Below, one piece after another: positions 53,901 to 61,023 of a stretch of DNA of 64,000 nt; position 1 is the first letter of the stretch; the number at the start of each line of letters is the position of its first letter. Under the pieces are notes generated by a model. The model was not told where the DNA came from and made no database searches. It saw nothing but the letters and a program-made list of their open reading frames with translations. The stretch spans positions 1,054,001 to 1,118,000 of the forward strand of contig NZ_FLLS01000002.1 in assembly GCF_900078545.1 (NCBI RefSeq), written 5' to 3'. A program made the translations under genes and the position numbers. The stretch is from Olegusella massiliensis. GTDB taxonomy: Bacteria > Actinomycetota > Coriobacteriia > Coriobacteriales > Atopobiaceae.

Positions 53901-54716
53901 AATGGTGCCAATATCCATCAAGCACAAAGGCTTTTCCTCGCGACCAAGTTCACGGCGTAGCTCAAGGTAGTGCTCATACTCGGCGCGAACATCCTCATCA
54001 TCAATGCTTATATTTTCGAGCTTGGTGCCAAAGGTGGTGTGGCGGCAGTGATCCGACCAGTAGGTGTCAATAACGCGCACCTCCGTGATGGTGGGATTGC
54101 GCTGCTCACCGCGGAAGTAGTTTTGCAAAAACTCAATATCGGCCTGATCCATTGCCAGACCGTGGCTGGTGCGAAACTCCTCCAGCTCATCGCTATCCAG
54201 AGTGTTGAAGCCATCTAAAATCTCAACCGCTTCAGGTGTCACAATGTGCTGCTTGAGCGTCAGCTTAGGTTCAAGAGAAGCTGCACGCGCCTCGACCGGA
54301 TTGATGACATAGTGTTTGATGGCATCCACGTCTGCATCAGTCAGATCACCGGTAAGCACATAGACCTTGGCTGAGCGCACCTCAGGACGTTCACCCTGAC
54401 TAATGAGTTGTACACACTCGCTTGCACTTGCTGCGCGCATGTCAAATTGACCCGGTAAAAACTCGGTTGCAAAAACGTAGGCATCTTGAGGCAAAGTAGG
54501 CAATTCAAATGTGACATTGTCACTTTGCGGCTCGGAAAATACCGTGGGTATGCACTGCTTGAAGAGAGCCTCATCAATATCTTCGATGTCGTAACGATTA
54601 AAAAGGCGTAATTTGTCGAGATGCGTGATACCCAGAATTTCTTGAAGCTCGTGAGCGAGTTGACAAGCTTCAACATCAAAACCGGGCTTCTTCTCCACGA
54701 AAACGCGCGAGACCAT
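50985..54716 (-). CDS. purL: Phosphoribosylformylglycinamidine synthase (single chain)
   Basis: A 1243-residue purine enzyme in which the synthetase (PurL) and the glutaminase (PurQ-like) are fused. Visible parts are the substrate region SDHCRHTTF (near 220), the ATP region NETHNHPTEIEPFGGAATCIGG, PPTLVSFA and the glutaminase end (VIIPVFPGNNCE, IMIPGGFSGGDE, and the nucleophile Cys in LGICNGFQALVKLG). It converts FGAR to FGAM with ATP and glutamine. The fused form is known from several Gram-positive groups. The ATG is at 54716. Confidence 0.95.
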   Translation of the reverse strand: MVSRVFVEKKPGFDVEACQLAHELQEILGITHLDKLRLFNRYDIEDIDEALFKQCIPTVFSEPQSDNVTFELPTLPQDAYVFATEFLPGQFDMRAASASECVQLISQGERPEVRSAKVYVLTGDLTDADVDAIKHYVINPVEARAASLEPKLTLKQHIVTPEAVEILDGFNTLDSDELEEFRTSHGLAMDQADIEFLQNYFRGEQRNPTITEVRVIDTYWSDHCRHTTFGTKLENISIDDEDVRAEYEHYLELRRELGREEKPLCLMDIGTIGAKTLVHRGILTRLDESEEINACTVKCKVDVNGHSEDWLYLFKNETHNHPTEIEPFGGAATCIGGAIRDPLSGRSYVYQAMRVTGAGNPLVPVADTLEGKLPQRKLVTTAAAGYSSYGNQIGLATGQVSELYHPGYIAKRMEIGAVVAATPANHVRREVPAPGDQIVLLGGRTGRDGIGGATGSSKAHNAESLEKDGAEVQKGNAPIERKLQRLFRREDACKLIKRCNDFGAGGVSVAIGELADGLAVNLDAVPKKYEGLDGTELAISESQERMAVALDPADVDKFMDYAREENLEATVVAEVTAEPRLRMMWQGKTIVDVSREFLGSNGAPKHQDVHVEKQGNYHPSWQGDSLSERLVSLLTDENIASNKGLSERFDSTIGAATVLMPFGGKTQLTPTMAMVAKLPVDGETTTVSGMAWGFNPYLMEANQFAGAYISVVESLSRLVAAGLKRQDTYLTFQEYFERLRDVPERWGKPLAALLGALKAQVELEVGAIGGKDSMSGSFENLDVPPTLVSFATAVGSIDRITSPELKRAGSELWLIKPNYLSDGVRPEAKSLLAALDYVQKLIGEKTVDAVATPGYGCLAETLFKMCIGNQIGLTLDEAINADSLFELAYGSFVLELAEGACLPKLPEGVNAIRLGTSSANYLLSCEDEQIDLFGLQEAWESHMEPVFPYRGAGEQVKTVGFNIANKNISRPAPKPKLAKPRVIIPVFPGNNCEYDSAYAFERAGAEVSTLVINNLTPQAVAESTAELVRQIKASQIIMIPGGFSGGDEPDGSAKFITAFFRAPEVTEAVRDLLQARDGLMLGICNGFQALVKLGLVPFGDIRPMDENCPTLTFNNIGRHQSRLVHTRVASNLSPWLSHCEVGDIHTIAISHGEGRFVANDELLTQMIASGQIATQYVDEQGTPSMSLNVNPNGSVMAIEGITSPDGRIFGKMGHTERWTAGNFQNVPGNHFQPIFEGGVEYFS

Positions 54717-54785
54717 AGGGACCTGCCTTCCAGAATGGGGATGCTTAGGTTGGGTTTCGTGTCAGGTTCTATGATAGCGCGACCG

Positions 54786-55334
54786 CTAGATTTTGAGGTC
54801 TGTTTCGTTGTGACTCATGGCATCAAATCGGTTGATGCGCGAGAGGATCTGCTCGAGGTCAAGAGCACCCCAGAGAAAGACGTGGGTGGATTGTGTATAG
54901 ATAAGCAGGCTGCGGTAGCCACTGCTCAAATAACTGCGCATCCAACGCATTCGCCGAATCTCGGCATACCGGATTTTCTTTGTGTTGCCAAAAAATGAAG
55001 TTACGTTGAGCGAGTCTGCAAAGGTTGTTACACGATAGCGACGGATGCCGAGCCACATAATAAAAGCTACCACCAAAAAAGAAGCAAAAAAGGTGTAGAC
55101 CGACATACTGTCTGTAGTAAAAACACCTACCGAGCAGAGCCAGCCGGCAACAAGGCCCAATACACCGACAAACGTCATCATCAGCATGAGTGTGGAGGAA
55201 ATGGAACGAGGTACGAGATAGGTATCGTGATGAGTGTGATGGCGCTCAGAGATGCCAGAATCGCCAATCCATTCAATCAAAATTGACAGTAGAGGCACCA
55301 AGCCGATAACTATGACTAGTGCAAGCGGGCCCAT
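54786..55334 (-). CDS. Hypothetical membrane protein with PH-like domain
   Basis: About 182 residues. The N-terminal segment (GPLALVIVIGLVPLLSILIEW) and two central segments (LMLMMTFVGVLGLVAGWLC, FFASFLVVAFIMWLGI) are membrane spans. After them a short soluble domain (VTTFADSLNVTSFFGNTKKIRYAEIRRMRWMR) looks like the bacterial PH or YdbS-type domain. I choose the ATG at 55334 because GGAGGATTGGCG precedes it; longer in-frame starts to 55400 lack such a site. It lies between purL and plsY with no obvious functional link. Confidence 0.6.
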   Translation of the reverse strand: MGPLALVIVIGLVPLLSILIEWIGDSGISERHHTHHDTYLVPRSISSTLMLMMTFVGVLGLVAGWLCSVGVFTTDSMSVYTFFASFLVVAFIMWLGIRRYRVTTFADSLNVTSFFGNTKKIRYAEIRRMRWMRSYLSSGYRSLLIYTQSTHVFLWGALDLEQILSRINRFDAMSHNETDLKI

Positions 55335-55568
55335 CGCCAATCCTCCAAAGGCGGATGCCATCACCGCGATGGGGTGAGGCATATGCAAGAAAGGACGCAA
55401 AATACCTGTTCATCGGCGGCGTGTTGCTTGTCCAATGCATGAGGGAAAAGCAACAAAACTTTTATCGTCAGAAAGTAGGTTATCAATTTAGCGACAAAAT
55501 TTTTTTTGGCGTACAAGGTGTGCGGTATCAGTTTTGCGGTGCGCGGTGCAGCGGTAGCTATTCTTCTG

Positions 55569-56192
55569 TTAGCGGTGCAAAATACCACGTATTTTGGTTG
55601 AAATACCTGCACGAGCAGTTGATCCGCTGGAGATTCCTCGTAGGGTGCTGCCATGGGCGATAACCATCAAGACTAGTAGAGCGAGCGCTATGAGGAAAAA
55701 TTCTGCGGACATGTGGATGGTGGCTACAAGAGCAAGCCAGCAGACGCAAATTGCAACAGCACCCACACAGAGGTAGCCCGACAGGATTACCGCAAGCAGA
55801 CCAAAGAGACAGGAGCCAATACCCAGCAGAGGAGAGGCCAAAATGATGGCAGAACAGGTGGTAGTGACGCCTTTGCCTCCGCAAAAGCGATGCCAGATAG
55901 GGTAGTTGTGACCAAGTGTCGCGCCAAGACCCGCCCACATTCCTGCAAGCAGGGCAACGTCAGGATAGAGTGCACGAGCGATAAGCCAGCCTGCGATAGT
56001 TTTTGCAATGTCTCCCGCGAGGACAAGCAGGGCAGCTTTTTTACCGAGCTCATGGCCAATGTTTGCCATGCCGGGGTTGCCTACTCCCACATCAAAAGCA
56101 CTTTTGTGCGCAAAAGTGTAAGAGACGACGTCTGCGGTGAGAAAGCAGCCAAGGACATATCCGATGAGCAGACTAGTAATGCGCATGGTCAT
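55569..56192 (-). CDS. plsY: Glycerol-3-phosphate acyltransferase PlsY
   Basis: A 207-residue membrane acyltransferase with about five spans. Motif 2 (GHNYPIWHRFCGGKGVTTT) is typical. Motif 1 is of the variant form VGNPGMANIGHELGKKAA in place of SGNIGATN. It uses acyl-phosphate to acylate G3P, the first step of phospholipid synthesis. I place the start at the ATG at 56192 behind GAGAGGA; the open frame upstream extends into the tRNA region and is not real. Confidence 0.85.
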   Translation of the reverse strand: MTMRITSLLIGYVLGCFLTADVVSYTFAHKSAFDVGVGNPGMANIGHELGKKAALLVLAGDIAKTIAGWLIARALYPDVALLAGMWAGLGATLGHNYPIWHRFCGGKGVTTTCSAIILASPLLGIGSCLFGLLAVILSGYLCVGAVAICVCWLALVATIHMSAEFFLIALALLVLMVIAHGSTLRGISSGSTARAGISTKIRGILHR

Positions 56193-56401
56193 GGAAAAAT
56201 CCTCTCGGAGGTTGTTGCTCTGAGAAATGCTTGTAGCTTTAGCATAGTGCTGGCTGTAGCTTTTAGCATAGTTTTTTCTAGGGCAGCATTGGGGTTGGGT
56301 GCAAGGAGATGTGGATAAAGCTTCACGATTGTGCCGCGCTGTTTGACAGAAGCGAAGATAATGCGTATCTTTATATATCGCGCTAAGGCGCATCCAGACA
56401 T

Positions 56402-56478
56402 TGCGGGGTGGAGCAGTCTGGTAGCTCGCCGGGCTCATAACCCGGAGGTCGTTGGTTCAAATCCGGCCCCCGCGACCA
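56402..56478 (+). tRNA. Initiator tRNA-fMet (anticodon CAT)
   Basis: The anticodon arm GGGCTCATAACCC has the three G-C pairs typical of initiator tRNAs, with anticodon CAT. The acceptor arm is TGCGGGG against CCCCGCG with a weak first pair, as expected for initiators. CCA is encoded (56476-56478). Confidence 0.93.
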
Positions 56479-56484
56479 AAAATA

Positions 56485-56522
56485 CAGAGAGACCTGCAGA
56501 AATGTTGGTCTCTCTTTTTTTT
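56485..56522 (+). terminator. Terminator after tRNA-fMet
   Basis: AGAGAGACC pairs with GGTCTCTCT around 56486-56513, followed by nine or more T. Confidence 0.9.
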
Positions 56523-56639
56523 TCTTAGAAATCGATGGTACATCAATAGGTACATCACTTTTTTTCAGAAATTGATGTACAAATGATTCTATCAAAAAAT
56601 GTGGTTGAAATATTGACAACGAAAAAGTGCTGCTTTAAC

Positions 56640-56935
56640 TTAACAGCAAGGACGGGAGTCCGAAAATGTATGGGGCGTCCAGAGCCCCTTAAAAAAGTGC
56701 CTGTGGGAGTGTTCACCGTCCCACCCAGCTGTTTCGCCGACCCGAAACGCCGTAGCTGGGCACCCCGGTCGTAAGGCTTGGGCAGGTGTTTGGTGAAACG
56801 GTGAGACCGAGGCAGGATTTGTCGACCTCGGCGGTCGGATAAAGTGGAAGCCTTTGGATGGGGCGACTGGACCCACACCCGACATTTTATGCGTGCGCCT
56901 ACAGGGGTACGCGCTCGATTAGTGGGTGTGTACCA
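56640..56935 (+). other. GC-rich structured non-coding stretch at the island edge
   Basis: Strong nested hairpins follow one another: GGGGC/GCCCC around 56670-56690, GTGGGA/TCCCAC, then CCCAGCT/AGCTGGG enclosing GTTTCG/CGAAAC (about 56725-56762), and CCGAGG/CCTCGG around 56800-56835. No reading frame looks real. Composition changes abruptly from the AT-rich DNA before it. It may be a non-coding RNA or a mobile-element end; I do not recognise it. Confidence 0.4.
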
Positions 56936-56937
56936 TG

Positions 56938-57568
56938 TTTAAAGCTCGACGACCTGGTCGACGTGCTGGCGTCGTCCACCGGCTCGCTCACGAGCCCCTC
57001 CAGGATCGAGGCGACTTTCAAAAGCGCTCTTGGCTCGCGGATCAGCGCGAACACGCTGGAGTCCTACATCGGTTACCTCGAGGACGCCTTCGTGGTCAGC
57101 GAGGCCAGCCGCTACGACATCAAGGGCAGGAAGTACATCGGAGTAGTGCGCAAGTACTACTTCGAGGACGTCGGGCTGCGCAACGCCCGTCTGGGCTTCC
57201 GCCAGGTCGAGGAGAACCACCTCATGGAGAACATCGTCTACAACGAGCTGCGCGCACGCGGGTTCTTGGTCGACGTGGGCGTGGTGACCAAGCGCGAGAA
57301 GGGCGCCGACGGGCGCGAGCACGAGTCACAGCTCGAGGTGGACTTCGTCGCGAACCTCGGTGGCAGGCGCTACTACATCCAATCGGCCTACGCCATCCCC
57401 GACGACGAGAAGAGGCGCCAGGAGAAGGCGTCGCTTCTGCGCGTGGGGGACTCGTTCGAGAAGATCGTGCTGGTTAAGGACGTCGTCAACCAGTCCCGAG
57501 ACCACGACGGTATCGTGACCATGGGGCTCTTCGACTTCCTGCTCGACCGGGACAGCCTGCGCATCTGA
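56938..57568 (+). pseudogene. DUF4143-type ATPase, 5'-truncated
   Basis: Homology to the DUF4143 C-terminal domain starts abruptly at KLDDLVDVLAS and runs to a natural end. SANTLESYIGYLEDAFVV, VRKYYFEDVGLRNARLG and EENHLMENIVYNELRARG are typical. The N-terminal AAA ATPase part that normally precedes it (about 200 residues with Walker A) is missing, and the DNA upstream is the structured non-coding stretch. It is therefore a remnant of a full AAA-DUF4143 gene. Codons are strongly G/C-ending, unlike the genes before 56 kb. Confidence 0.82.
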
Positions 57569-57726
57569 GCCGCACGCCCTCCCGTTGACGAAAAGGTGCA
57601 CAATCGGACAAATCCGTCAATAGCGTCGAAGCCCGATTGGACACAAGCCCCGAGGAGCTCGCACTCCTGCAGGTTCTCGAGGACTTGACACCCGCGGCGA
57701 AAAGGGAAGCCTGCGTTTGCAGAATC

Positions 57727-57757
57727 AAATGGCCGCCCACCAAACGGGCGGCCATTT
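57727..57757. terminator. Hairpin, probable terminator
   Basis: AAATGGCCGCCC (57727-57738) pairs perfectly with GGGCGGCCATTT (57746-57757). Strong 12-bp stem, short T-run on either side. It could end the HTH remnant on the minus strand. Confidence 0.5.
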
Positions 57758-57781
57758 CTGCGTGCATGGTCGGTTTACGCA

Positions 57782-57943
57782 TCAGGCGGCTACAACTTCG
57801 CCGGAAACAACTGCACGCTGTAGGTACTCTTCTAGCGCGCGGCGGTTAACGCGGATGGTCTTGGCCCCCAGCTTCACCGCCGGAATGTCGCCCTGGTGGA
57901 TGAGCTTGTAGATGGACGCGATGGGCGCGAGGACGTCAGATTC
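57782..57943 (-). pseudogene. Excisionase/HTH_17-type DNA-binding gene remnant
   Basis: Minus-strand codons give ASIYKLIHQGDIPAVKLG and TIRVNRRALEEYLQ, the core of the short helix-turn-helix proteins that include excisionases. Upstream codons reach a stop without any ATG, GTG or TTG, so the start is lost. The tail after 57782 is intact with a TGA. Such genes travel with integrative elements, which fits an island. Between this and 58089 I see no other gene. Confidence 0.7.
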
Positions 57944-58089
57944 CCAGCAAATCGAGCACGCTCACATCGGGCCCCACGGCCGGGAACAGCGCGGCATCGG
58001 GTCTAGGCCGACGGCATCCGCCCTATTGTCCTTATCGACTGAATATGAGAGAATGTTCAGTGTAAACGGACTACAGGGAGATGACGGGC

Positions 58090-58674
58090 ATGCAGGCTAT
58101 CGTCGATTTGGCGCAAAGCAACGGCGGGCTGGTGACGACGGCGCAGGTCGTGGGCGCCGGCATCCCACGAGCCCGGATCTCGGACATGGTGAAGGCGGGT
58201 GAGCTCGAGCGCGTGCGACGCGGAGTCTACTGCCTGGCCGACGCCTGGGAGGACGAGTGCCTGGCGGCGCAGCTCCGCTTCCCCAAGGGCGTCTTCTCCG
58301 ACGGGACGGCGCTCTACCTCCACGGCTACACCGACCGCACGCCGCTGCGGCTCACCATGTGCTTCCCGCGCTCGTACCGGGCCACCAAGGCGCGGGAGGA
58401 GGGCATCGAGGTGCGCACGTGCGCCGACGACGTGCTCGACCTCGGCCTTGCAACAATCAAGACCGGCTACGGCAACGAGGTGCGCGCCTACGACCTGGAG
58501 AGGACGCTGTGCGACATCGTGCGCGGGCAGCGCGTCGTGGACGTGCAGGTGGTCAACCCGGCCATGAAGCGGTACGTGCGCAGCGGCGGCAGGGACGTCC
58601 AGAAGCTGCTGGGTTACGCCCGCGAGCTCGGCGTGGAGAAGAAGGTACGCAACTACCTGGAGGTGCTGCTGTGA
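58090..58674 (+). CDS. abiEi: AbiEi-type antitoxin (type IV toxin-antitoxin)
   Basis: A 194-residue protein. The N-terminal winged helix (DLAQSNGGLVTTAQVVGAGI, then PRARISDMVKAGELERVRRGVYCL) and the C-terminal AbiEi domain (YLHGYTDRTPLRLTMCFPR, YDLERTLCDIVRG) are intact. AbiEi proteins repress their own operon and counter the AbiEii nucleotidyltransferase toxin. ATG 58090 has GGGAG nine bases before it; an ATG at 58081 directly touches that site. The stop overlaps the toxin start (GTGA), the usual coupling. Codons are G/C-ending. Confidence 0.88.
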   Translation: MQAIVDLAQSNGGLVTTAQVVGAGIPRARISDMVKAGELERVRRGVYCLADAWEDECLAAQLRFPKGVFSDGTALYLHGYTDRTPLRLTMCFPRSYRATKAREEGIEVRTCADDVLDLGLATIKTGYGNEVRAYDLERTLCDIVRGQRVVDVQVVNPAMKRYVRSGGRDVQKLLGYARELGVEKKVRNYLEVLL

Positions 58675-58853
58675 GGACGAGGAACGCGATGCAGCTCAAG
58701 GCGATCATCCGCAGCTTGGCCAGCATACGCCCGCGCGACTACTACGACCTGCGCACGCTGTGGCTCATAAGAGGCGCTGCAGGCGGAGCAGCTGTGAAAC
58801 GGCGCCTATTGACAAATCCGTACTTACGAGCAGGTTTTTCTGTTGACAGGTGA
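58671..58853 (+). pseudogene. AbiEii toxin with large internal deletion
   Basis: The frame opens with a GTG overlapping the antitoxin stop and reads RNAMQLKAIIRSLAS, the usual AbiEii N-terminus, then passes at once into IRPRDYYDLRTLWLI, which resembles the AbiEii C-terminal region. About 200 residues, including the nucleotidyltransferase domain, are missing, and the frame ends after about 60 codons. It should be inactive. The antitoxin remains without a working partner. Confidence 0.75.
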
Positions 58854-58905
58854 GTTGCCGCTTGCTATTTTAATTAAGTAAGCTATAACTAACAAAAGAG
58901 GTTGC

Positions 58906-59520
58906 ATGCCGATAAGCGCTTCCGAAACGCGCACAGCCTTGCTGAAATGCGGCAAGGAGGAATTTCTCAAGCGAGGCTTCAAGAAGGCTTCGCTGCGCGC
59001 CATCTGCTCGAAGGCGAACGTGACGACCGGTGCGTTCTACACCCACTTCAAGACGAAAGACGAGTTCTTCTGCGCAATCGTCGAGGATGACCTGCACGAA
59101 TACAACGGGTTGTACGACGGCCTGATTGATCGCGTCGTCGGGCGGGTTTCGTCCAGCCAGGGCGAAGAGCGGAAGATCATGGAATTCATCATGGACCACC
59201 GCGCGCTGTTCTGCCTGCTGTTCGATTGCTCGGATGGCTCGTCGTACGAGGGGTTCAAGGACGATTTGCTCCGGAAATTCGACATCACCTATCAGCGCTT
59301 TTTCGATTCGTATGCAGCTAAGCCCGTCGATCCGGCACTCGTGCGGACGGTCGTGCGCATGAAGTTCGCGCAATATTGCGAGATGATCTACGGCGACTTC
59401 GACCGAGATGAGGTGATGCGCATAACCGATTCCCTTGCGGAATTCACACGGGCAGGGTTCGAAGCCCTGCTGGGAACGAAGTTCGAGAGCCCGGGCTATG
59501 TGCCCGGGCTTTTTTCATAA
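58906..59520 (+). CDS. TetR-family transcriptional regulator
   Basis: A 204-residue TetR protein. The helix-turn-helix is ALLKCGKEEFLKRGFKKASL and AICSKANVTTGAFYTHFKTKDEFF. The C-terminal ligand-binding part is diverse, as usual. It stands directly before the ECF-ABC cluster in the same direction and probably controls it. The last codons are read through the stem of a terminator (59488-59515), an odd overlap that could tie its expression to that of the cluster. Confidence 0.9.
   Translation: MPISASETRTALLKCGKEEFLKRGFKKASLRAICSKANVTTGAFYTHFKTKDEFFCAIVEDDLHEYNGLYDGLIDRVVGRVSSSQGEERKIMEFIMDHRALFCLLFDCSDGSSYEGFKDDLLRKFDITYQRFFDSYAAKPVDPALVRTVVRMKFAQYCEMIYGDFDRDEVMRITDSLAEFTRAGFEALLGTKFESPGYVPGLFS
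59488..59515 (+). terminator. Terminator overlapping the tetR 3' end
   Basis: AGCCCGGGC (59488-59496) pairs perfectly with GCCCGGGCT (59102-offset pair, 59502-59510), loop TATGT, then five T. It lies inside the last codons of the TetR gene; the stop follows at 59518. Confidence 0.88.
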
Positions 59521-59583
59521 CGAAAGGTATCAAGTGTTATCTAAAGGCGGCGCAGAGGGCGCCGACGACGAAAGGAGAAAATC

Positions 59584-60201
59584 GTGGCACGTAAGGAAAT
59601 CACCCAGCAGACCGGGCAGGACGACAAGAAGCTGCGCACGCGCGACCTTATCTATGCGGGTGCGTTTGGGGCAATCTACCTGGTGGTTATGCTGATCATC
59701 GTCTTGGGTACGAGCGCAATTCCGGTGCTGTACCTGATCGCCCCGCTGACGGTGGGTATCGTGTGCGGTACGATTTACGAGATGTGCGTGCTGAAGGTTC
59801 ACAAGTTCGGGGCCGCGCTCATTTTAGGCGTGCTGTTTGCGCTGGTAGCCTGCGGCACCAACATCATCGGGCTTATCGTGGCGATCCTTGTGGCGGTCGC
59901 GGCGGAGCTGGTCATCAAGGCGGGCGACTACAAATCCAAGAAGATGTACCTGGCTTCCTATGTGGTGTTCAACATCAACATGGCCTGCCCCTATCTGATG
60001 CTCGTGTTCGCGTATGACGAGTTCATGACGCGCGCAGCCGAATACTACGGCCAGGCGCACGCCGACGGCCTCATGGCCGTGATGCCCTCGGGCGCCATCT
60101 GGGGCGCGAGCTTGGGCCTTGCCATTTTGGGCGGCATTATCGGTGCGCTCATCGCGAGCAAGCTCATCGCGAAGCATTTCGAGAAGGCCGGTATCGTTTA
60201 A
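59584..60201 (+). CDS. ECF transporter S component, MptD family
   Basis: A 205-residue membrane protein with about five to six spans (IYAGAFGAIYLVVMLIIVLG, PVLYLIAPLTVGIVCGTIYE, LGVLFALVACGTNIIGLIVAILVAV and others). It matches the MptD-type putative substrate-specific subunits seen in operons with EcfT, a double ATPase and ABC exporter-type proteins. The substrate is unknown. GAAAGGAG precedes the GTG/ATG region. It would form the substrate-capturing part of the importer with EcfT and the ATPase. Confidence 0.8.
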   Translation: MARKEITQQTGQDDKKLRTRDLIYAGAFGAIYLVVMLIIVLGTSAIPVLYLIAPLTVGIVCGTIYEMCVLKVHKFGAALILGVLFALVACGTNIIGLIVAILVAVAAELVIKAGDYKSKKMYLASYVVFNINMACPYLMLVFAYDEFMTRAAEYYGQAHADGLMAVMPSGAIWGASLGLAILGGIIGALIASKLIAKHFEKAGIV

Positions 60202-60276
60202 GGCTCCGCTGTTCTGCCGAAATGCAAGCCGTTTCTGATTTTGCCGAATCTGCGATTCTATTGGTTGTGGTGTTCC

Positions 60277-61023
60277 ATGGATTTAGAGCTTTACGGTGAC
60301 GACTCGAAGGGGGTTGTGAAATTCGACCCCCGCACGAAGATGCTCGTGTTCCTTGCGAGCTGCGTCGTCGGTATCAATTCGTACAATTTCGCGGCGCTAG
60401 TCGTGTATGACACGATGCTCTGCCTGGTATTCGGGCTGGCGGGCAAGCCCGTGCGCGCCCTGAAGGCATTCGCCGCGTTTGCCATGGCGGTATTCCTGCG
60501 CGTGTGCATCGAGGCGCAGGGCACGGGCGCGGGGTCGATTGTCATGATTTGCGAGATGCTCATCTCGCTGTTCCTGTTCTGCTTCCCGTTTTTCCTGTCT
60601 ATCATGCTGCTCGTGCAAACGACGCGCATCAGCCAATTCTTGGCAGCATTCCAGGCTATGCGCGTGCCAGCCCGCGCCGTCATCCCCGTGGCGGTGCTGT
60701 TCCGCTTCATCCCGACGGTGGCCGACGAATGGACGGGCATCCGCAAGGCAATGGCGTTTCGGGGCATCGAGCTGACGTTCGGCAATGTGATCAGGCATCC
60801 GGGTCAGGCGATCGAATACATGCTGGTACCGCTGCTCATGTCCAGCGTCGCGGTGATGGAGGATCTTGCCGCCGCCGCCGAGGCGCGCGGGCTGGATGCC
60901 GACCACATTCGCACATCGTACGAGGATGTGAAGATGGGCGTTGCGGATTACGTCGTGGTCGTCGCCTTCGCGGCCGTAGCGCTCTTCGTGCTGGTCACGA
61001 GCATCGGGGCGGTGGTCGCATGA
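60277..61023 (+). CDS. ECF transporter transmembrane component EcfT
   Basis: A 248-residue membrane protein. FDPRTKMLVFLAS at the N-terminus and the cytosolic coupling helix region AMRVPARAVIPVAVLFRFIPTVADEW with RGIEL and AEARGLDA are characteristic of EcfT. It joins the S component to the ATPases. The ATG at 60277 is preferred; an upstream TTG at 60241 is possible. It overlaps the next gene by four bases (ATGA). Confidence 0.87.
   Translation: MDLELYGDDSKGVVKFDPRTKMLVFLASCVVGINSYNFAALVVYDTMLCLVFGLAGKPVRALKAFAAFAMAVFLRVCIEAQGTGAGSIVMICEMLISLFLFCFPFFLSIMLLVQTTRISQFLAAFQAMRVPARAVIPVAVLFRFIPTVADEWTGIRKAMAFRGIELTFGNVIRHPGQAIEYMLVPLLMSSVAVMEDLAAAAEARGLDADHIRTSYEDVKMGVADYVVVVAFAAVALFVLVTSIGAVVA

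Noticed and set aside
56383-56619. Minus-strand 78-residue frame across the tRNA-fMet gene
   Set aside because: It reads antisense through the tRNA and terminator; the typical GPDLNQRPPGYEPGELP peptide is a tRNA artefact.
57637-57849. Plus-strand frame starting TTG with acidic LDTSPEELALLQVLEDL
   Set aside because: The first 25 residues look protein-like, but the frame runs through a strong hairpin and then antisense to the HTH remnant. At most a tiny fragment; not enough to call.
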